Assembly: GCA_009602725.1 (NCBI GenBank)
Contig: WELB01000020.1
Span: 949,158-963,493, forward strand
Direction of reading: 5' to 3'
Length of the DNA: 14,336 bases
Origin: Spirogloea muscicola
Lineage: Eukaryota; Streptophyta; Zygnematophyceae; Spirogloeales; Spirogloeaceae
Shown here: positions 10,304-14,336 of the stretch, in pieces
Layout: every line of letters starts with the position of its first letter
Position numbering within the stretch: the first letter of the stretch is position 1
The notes under the pieces: generated by a model
What the model was told of the DNA's origin: nothing
Seen by the model: only the letters and a program-made list of their open reading frames with translations
The model's database searches: none
Program-made: the position numbers and the translations under genes

Positions 10304-10322
10304 GTACCAACTGCGTACCAAC
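10304..10322 (+). repeat. Direct repeat GTACCAAC x2, 11-base period
   Basis: GTACCAAC occurs at 10304-10311 and again at 10315-10322, one helical turn apart, about 65-80 bases before the LQY1 ATG. ACCAAC resembles plant MYB-binding AC elements, so it may be a regulatory site, or sit in the 5' UTR with no role. Confidence 0.6.
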
Positions 10323-10384
10323 CGAAGCCCGAACGCCCTTGGCAGACCAGGACCAGCCTTCCAGAACCCCCCACACCTCCCACG

Positions 10385-11722
10385 ATGGCGGCCATGGCGG
10401 CGGCCGCGCCCGCAGGCCCGGCCCGCGCGGCGGCNGCCCCGCCGTCGTCTGTCCGCGGGCGCTGGACCTCGACCAGGACACGGTGACGGGCCGAGATCCG
10501 CGGCCGCCGCCGCGGCGCCGCGGCCGTCCCGGCCGCGTTGTCGGCCCCCTGCTGACAAGCTCCGCTGCTCCTGGTCGCAGCTGGTGGCCATCGGCGTGGC
10601 CTTCGTCGGCATCGCCGTCGGCATCGCCGTGCCCGTCTTCTACGAGACGCAGGTCAAGGGCGCGGTGAGCTACGCTCAGACGCCTTGCTTCTGCGCTCCG
10701 TCGGCCGCCTTCTTGGCCATGTCCACCGATGGGACCAGCTGGTGGCACATGGGCTCCGACGGTCCCGCAAGCGACGTCCGATCAATGGCCGTACCATTTC
10801 TCGCCGTCGTCGGCCGTCGTTAGCTCATTAGCCTTAAGTCCCACTGGAGCTGGTCAGCCGCACTCTCGCGGCCTTCATGCCACCGCCTCTCCGTCTGAGC
10901 GCGGCTTCTTATGCGCAGCGGGGCTTGCACTGAGAGCAGGATGTTGGGCACTGCCTCAGCCAGTCGCCACCAGCTGTCACTTGACTACGTGCAATGCTGA
11001 CATTATCTTGGCTTGCTCCACAGGAGACGAGGGAGAATGACCAGCCCTGCTTCCCTTGCAAGGGCACTGGGGCTCGTAAGTCATTCTCTTGGTCATTCTC
11101 GGTCTTCCTTTAGGACTGGGACACTGTCCTTAGCCACCCCGGCAATGGATGCTTCTAACGTCCTCGCCGTGCACTAGTGCACTTGTACCTCGATAAGGAC
11201 TCGGTTGCCTGGTCATGCTCAAAGGTTTCTGCTTGCAGAGACCTGCCGCTTCTGCTTAGGGAAGGGCAGCATTACGGTCGACCTTGGAGATGTCGAGAAG
11301 GAGACATCCCAGTGTGTCAACTGCGAGGGTGTCGGCAGCATTACTTGCACGACCTGCCAAGGCTCTGGCATGCAGCCCCGCTACTTGGACCGCAGGTGCT
11401 TATACTTCTTCGTATATGTTGGATTCACTTGTGGCAGAATATGGGACCTGCTTAGCACGTGAAATTTTCTCAGAGATGGCAGTCAGCCTGTGCTACGACC
11501 AGTCAAGTGGTACCAGGTCAAAGCGGTCAAGAGATGAGCTTGTACTAGACCTTCTACTTGCCTCGTCAGCCAATGCCAGCTAGCATGGCCAAGTCCATGG
11601 TCCTCAAGCTGTTGGACAAGTCACCTACCAAGAGGTCTGCCGTGTCTCCCTGGCCAATCTAAGGAGGGCCCTCATGACACACTTGTCCTCCACCATGCAG
11701 AGAATTCAAGGACGACGACTAG
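10385..11722 (+). CDS. LQY1: LQY1-like thylakoid DnaJ-type zinc-finger protein
   Basis: LQY1 (LOW QUANTUM YIELD OF PHOTOSYSTEM II 1) is a thylakoid membrane protein with disulfide-isomerase activity that helps repair photosystem II. Exons: 10385-10664, 11024-11075, 11239-11395 and 11701-11722. Without the N at 10435 the CDS is 510 nt, 169 aa plus stop. An Ala/Pro/Arg-rich plastid transit peptide is followed by one membrane span (about 65-85, LVAIGVAFVGIAVGIAVPVF), then four CxxCxGxG zinc motifs: CFPCKGTG, CRFCLGKG, CVNCEGVG and CTTCQGSG at about 102, 113, 136 and 147. The tail MQPRYLDRREFKDDD is characteristic of the plant protein. As given, the ATG frame stops early and the membrane span is in another frame; dropping the N joins them. 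ATG 10385 has A at -3 and G at +4. A related DnaJ-type zinc-finger protein is the alternative, but the C-terminus argues for LQY1. Confidence 0.92.
10435..10435. other. Ambiguous base N that breaks the LQY1 frame
   Basis: A single N in a GCG/GCC run 50 bases into the LQY1 coding sequence. Treated as a base, it puts the ATG and the membrane span in different frames. Treated as absent, one open frame runs from the ATG through the transit peptide to the exon 1 donor at 10664. Confidence 0.95.
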
Positions 11723-12251
11723 GTGCTCCTTACCACCTGATGCAGTCAGAGGTCAGCCAGTCAAGCCGCCACACACCTCATCATGATGCAGATATAGAAC
11801 AAGATTGACAGCTCTATCTTGTATTGCAGCATCGCGACAGCTTAAACAGCAGTCAAGCCTTGGATTGCTGGGAGAATCTCAATGTGCTTATCTGAGGCAG
11901 TGACTCTGATGAATGCAGGCATCTTTGTTGTTAGGAGCAGATGAGCTTGCTGGACTGGAGTTACTGCTACAGCAATTTTAGCTTGCAGGAGAAAGTACGT
12001 AGGAGAAGGGGTGGCTGCAGGTAGTTAGGCCTCTGATACTATGCATTGGTAGCAGGCCATGGCCTCCAAGCAATCGCCGAATTTTTGATCATGTTATCCA
12101 TTCAAAAAAGCAGCAGCTTACAAGCAAGCACTGCTGCACACTTTCAGCCTTCAGCCTTCTCATGCCCGTTCATGTTCAGGCTTGGCAAATGGTGGGCTTT
12201 ATATCAACATAAAGCTAAGTGCTTTCTAAGGCAGGGGATTACGATCGACGT
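11723..12251. other. Convergent intergenic region, LQY1 and TRMO 3' ends
   Basis: LQY1 (plus) and TRMO (minus) end towards each other, so both 3' UTRs lie here. No coding frame with recognisable similarity, no RNA gene and no clear repeat was seen. A TGTAA on the minus strand at 12118-12122 could serve TRMO. I found none on the plus strand for LQY1. Confidence 0.6.
12118..12122 (-). terminator. Possible TGTAA polyadenylation signal for TRMO
   Basis: TGTAA on the minus strand about 130 bases past the TRMO stop, a plausible distance for the green-algal polyadenylation signal. It is a five-base motif, so chance occurrence is quite possible. Confidence 0.3.
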
Positions 12252-14336
12252 CTAGCATTGTGAGGCACTGGCAAATGCTGCTTCGAACACAAGGACCCTG
12301 CCCTTGGGGTCGATCGTGTATGCAAAAGCAATCTGCTCAACAACCAAGTGATACACACAGGCCCTATCTGCTGGGCCCTTGTGCTTGCCGTCATGCCCGG
12401 AAGCCTCGGGCTGCGTGGTCGTGCAAGCATGGTTTGGCACAGTTTCATGAGAGCCGTCCGCACTGTGGCACCCCTGCTGCTGGCGTTGATGAACTGAGCG
12501 GATGTCCCGAGCCAGCACCTGACTGACAAGGCACTGCAACTCCTGCTGCTCCGTGTACAGCGATTGTGAGCTCTGCGCCATCAAATATGAAGAGCAGCGT
12601 CTTAGATGTAAGGTTTAGGTTTCAGAGTTGATAGATTCTTCTCAGAAGCACTTGCACTTCTCTTTATAATGTATGTGTGTGATGCCGAGCACTTTGCCGT
12701 ACCACATGCGCCCAGCACTGTGCAAGCTGATCCTGAAAAGCAGGCGTGAAATCCACATCTGCCACGCATAGTGGACCGGCTGTACCTTCAGCCTGGTCAA
12801 CACAGATCACAGCTAACTCGATCAGCTGATAGTCGTAAGTAGGTCCAGGACCACAGGGTGATCATCCTCCAGGCACTCATGCAGTATCCTGTCTATCTTG
12901 CACGGCAAGCTCTGGCAGTACCTTGAGCTCTCACCTGCACCCATTCAGGGGTGATGGCAGATGGAAGGCTGTCGGAGTAGGGCAGGTATGGTTTCACGTC
13001 CAGTATTGGCTGCAATACAATAAAGCGATCTGAATGATGAAGACAAGAAGCTTCTTAGAATCGTCGACTGACATCAAGGACTTAGGCATGGCATGTTATG
13101 GCGCCACGACCTTGCTGAGCCGGCCGATGCATGAAAAGGTCTCGGCTCACCGTGCCATCTACAATGTCAACTCCGGACAGGAGGAGCCGGTCCCCCTCAA
13201 CGGCCTCAATCTGGCGGCGCAGCAGAGGCTGTAATGTGGGTTGAAGCTTAAGTAGGCTGCTGATCAACACAAGAATCGCTTTGGTGGCCTGATTGCTGGA
13301 GGTAGCAACAGGGTTTCAAATCAAGCTTACGGGTCACCTTGGCCAGGCTGAGGCCGATGGGGACAGGCCGGTGTGGTGACCTCGTTGCAAACACGCCCAT
13401 TTTCTCACCATTTAGGCGTGGAACCTGGACCTGCTTGCCTACGCCGGCGATGACACACGTGCTCAGGAGCCAGACACTGCTAAACTGCAGAGATTGCCTC
13501 ACTGCACCCTTCGGCATATGAGCGAGGCTGCTCAGTACCTATGTGCAGTTGGAGCTCAGGTCGCGCTCACGGCATCAAACCTTGGCTCGGACGCCCCGGT
13601 GCGCGGGCCGTTCCAATATGCGGGGGAGGTCGGTGTTGGCGTGGAAGACGTAGAGCAGCCAACAGTGGGAGTAGCCGCCGAGGCCATCGAGCGCGGCCGG
13701 CGGCACGCCTCCTGATGCCAAGCGGAGCTCTGCTCGGGCCAGTGGGACTAGGAGGGGCTGCCGTGGGGTTCCGTTCCTGAAAGAGGGCGTCACAGATTGA
13801 GCACGAGATGGGGCACCGCGCCCTTTCGCTGAAGGAACTTGGGGCACTTGAGCGAGCTGTGTCATCCAGGATTGAAACTCCTAATACTATAGTTGCAGGT
13901 ATTGGCACAAGAACTGGAACTTCTTAGGACTCAAGGTTCCAATTCGCCAGTAACTTGCAGTAACTTTGTCAACGCTGATCAGGAAGTGCGGGTCTGTCAG
14001 AGGCTACAGAGAGGTTTAGGATGATGGAGCCCGGCTGTGGGCTGGCCTGTGCACGCACCTGGTGGTGAAGCAGGACCGCAGGTGGCCGATGGGCGCCATG
14101 GGGTACGCAGCATCATCCGCCGCCGGCAGGCGCTCCCGCAACTTCTGCTTAGCGCAAAGCGGGGCTCGATCCCGGATCAGTGAACAGTAGCACGGTGGCT
14201 CTTAAGAGCGATGGCGGGTGCTAGTACGAAACCTAGCTCCTGGACAGCGGCATGGGCCGAGCCACGGCGGGCGCCGCGGAGCTTGCCTGCTGGGCGCGGA
14301 TGCGGCCGACGCGCTCGGCGGCGCGCTCGGCGGCGG
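12252..14336 (-). CDS. TRMO: tRNA (t6A37-N6)-methyltransferase TRMO, 5' partial
   Basis: TRMO/TrmO (TsaA/YaeB family) methylates N6-threonylcarbamoyladenosine at tRNA position 37 with S-adenosylmethionine, giving m6t6A. Exons in transcript order: from beyond 14336 to 14287, 14144-14059, 13776-13581, 13430-13338, 13210-13151, 13009-12935, 12792-12703 and 12572-12252. Phases match throughout. Visible segments: an Ala/Glu/Arg-rich helix (AAERAAERVGRIRAQQ), PIGHLRSCFTTRNGTPRQP, GGYSHCWLLYVFHANTDLP, GVFATRSPHRPVPIGLSLAK, LLLSGVDIVDGTPILDVKPY and LPYSDSLPSAITPEWVQ. The C-terminal domain has VDFTPAFQDQLAQCW, VLARDIRSVHQR and YHLVVEQIAFAYTID, as in plant homologues. The intron at 14145-14286 is GC-AG. 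The last exon could hide a 108-base in-frame intron (12364-12471); the plant proteins have a linker at this point, so I keep one exon. The exon 7 end could be 12703 or three bases earlier in the transcript. Confidence 0.94.

Larger units (their letters stand above)
9733..10384. promoter_or_regulatory. Divergent CCT8/LQY1 promoter region
   Basis: This 652-base gap lies between the start codons of CCT8 (minus) and LQY1 (plus), so it must carry both promoters and 5' UTRs. About 9850-10165 is extremely GC-rich, with CCG/CGG runs. From about 10200 to the LQY1 start it is more balanced and contains two GTACCAAC copies. I see no TATA box on either side. Long minus-strand frames here are Ala/Arg/Gly/Pro low-complexity and look non-coding; the in-frame extension of CCT8 upstream of 9732 has no ATG. 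Confidence 0.7.

Noticed and set aside
10385-10487. Short stand-alone protein from the LQY1 ATG ending in an early stop
   Set aside because: The early stop arises only if the N at 10435 is counted as a base; the transit-peptide-like sequence continues in frame to the membrane span when it is omitted.
14155-14180. Hairpin CGGG-GCTCGAT-CCCG resembling a T arm
   Set aside because: No tRNA cloverleaf can be drawn around it, and it lies in a TRMO intron next to an exon.

Overview
The window is nuclear DNA from a GC-rich, intron-dense eukaryote, almost certainly a green alga. Two of its genes (an APO-family plastid RNA-binding protein and LQY1) belong to families of the green plant lineage. A third, a Shewanella-like PPP phosphatase, is typical of plants and algae. 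Introns are numerous and short (about 80-360 bases), mostly GT-AG with many acceptors ending TGCAG. The class is not resolved; a trebouxiophyte-like chlorophyte is a guess. All exon models were built by hand from family conservation plus intron-phase agreement. No RNA gene, CRISPR array or mobile element with coding capacity was found.

Layout. 1-123 is a pure poly-T run at the window edge. 124-1870 (+) holds an APO-family gene with two APO motifs; its start codon is missing. 1871-2848 holds no recognisable gene. About 2849-5602 (+) is a Shewanella-like (SLP) protein phosphatase with every PPP catalytic motif intact; only its first exon is uncertain. 5603-6163 is a convergent intergenic stretch. 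6164-9732 (-) is a complete 12-exon gene for chaperonin CCT subunit theta (CCT8, 547 aa). 9733-10384 is a very GC-rich divergent promoter region. 10385-11722 (+) is LQY1, a thylakoid DnaJ-type zinc-finger protein; a single N at 10435 breaks its frame. 11723-12251 is a second convergent intergenic stretch. 12252-14336 (-) is TRMO, a tRNA N6-threonylcarbamoyladenosine methyltransferase, running off the right edge at its 5' end.

The genes do not form an operon or one pathway. Three concern or may concern the plastid (APO, LQY1, possibly SLP), and two are general housekeeping (cytosolic protein folding, tRNA modification). I found no sign of a new system. The points most worth checking are three GC-AG introns in three different genes, two single-N positions inside GC-rich leader exons (one demonstrably frame-breaking), the poly-T edge that removes the APO start, and two introns that could be retained in frame.
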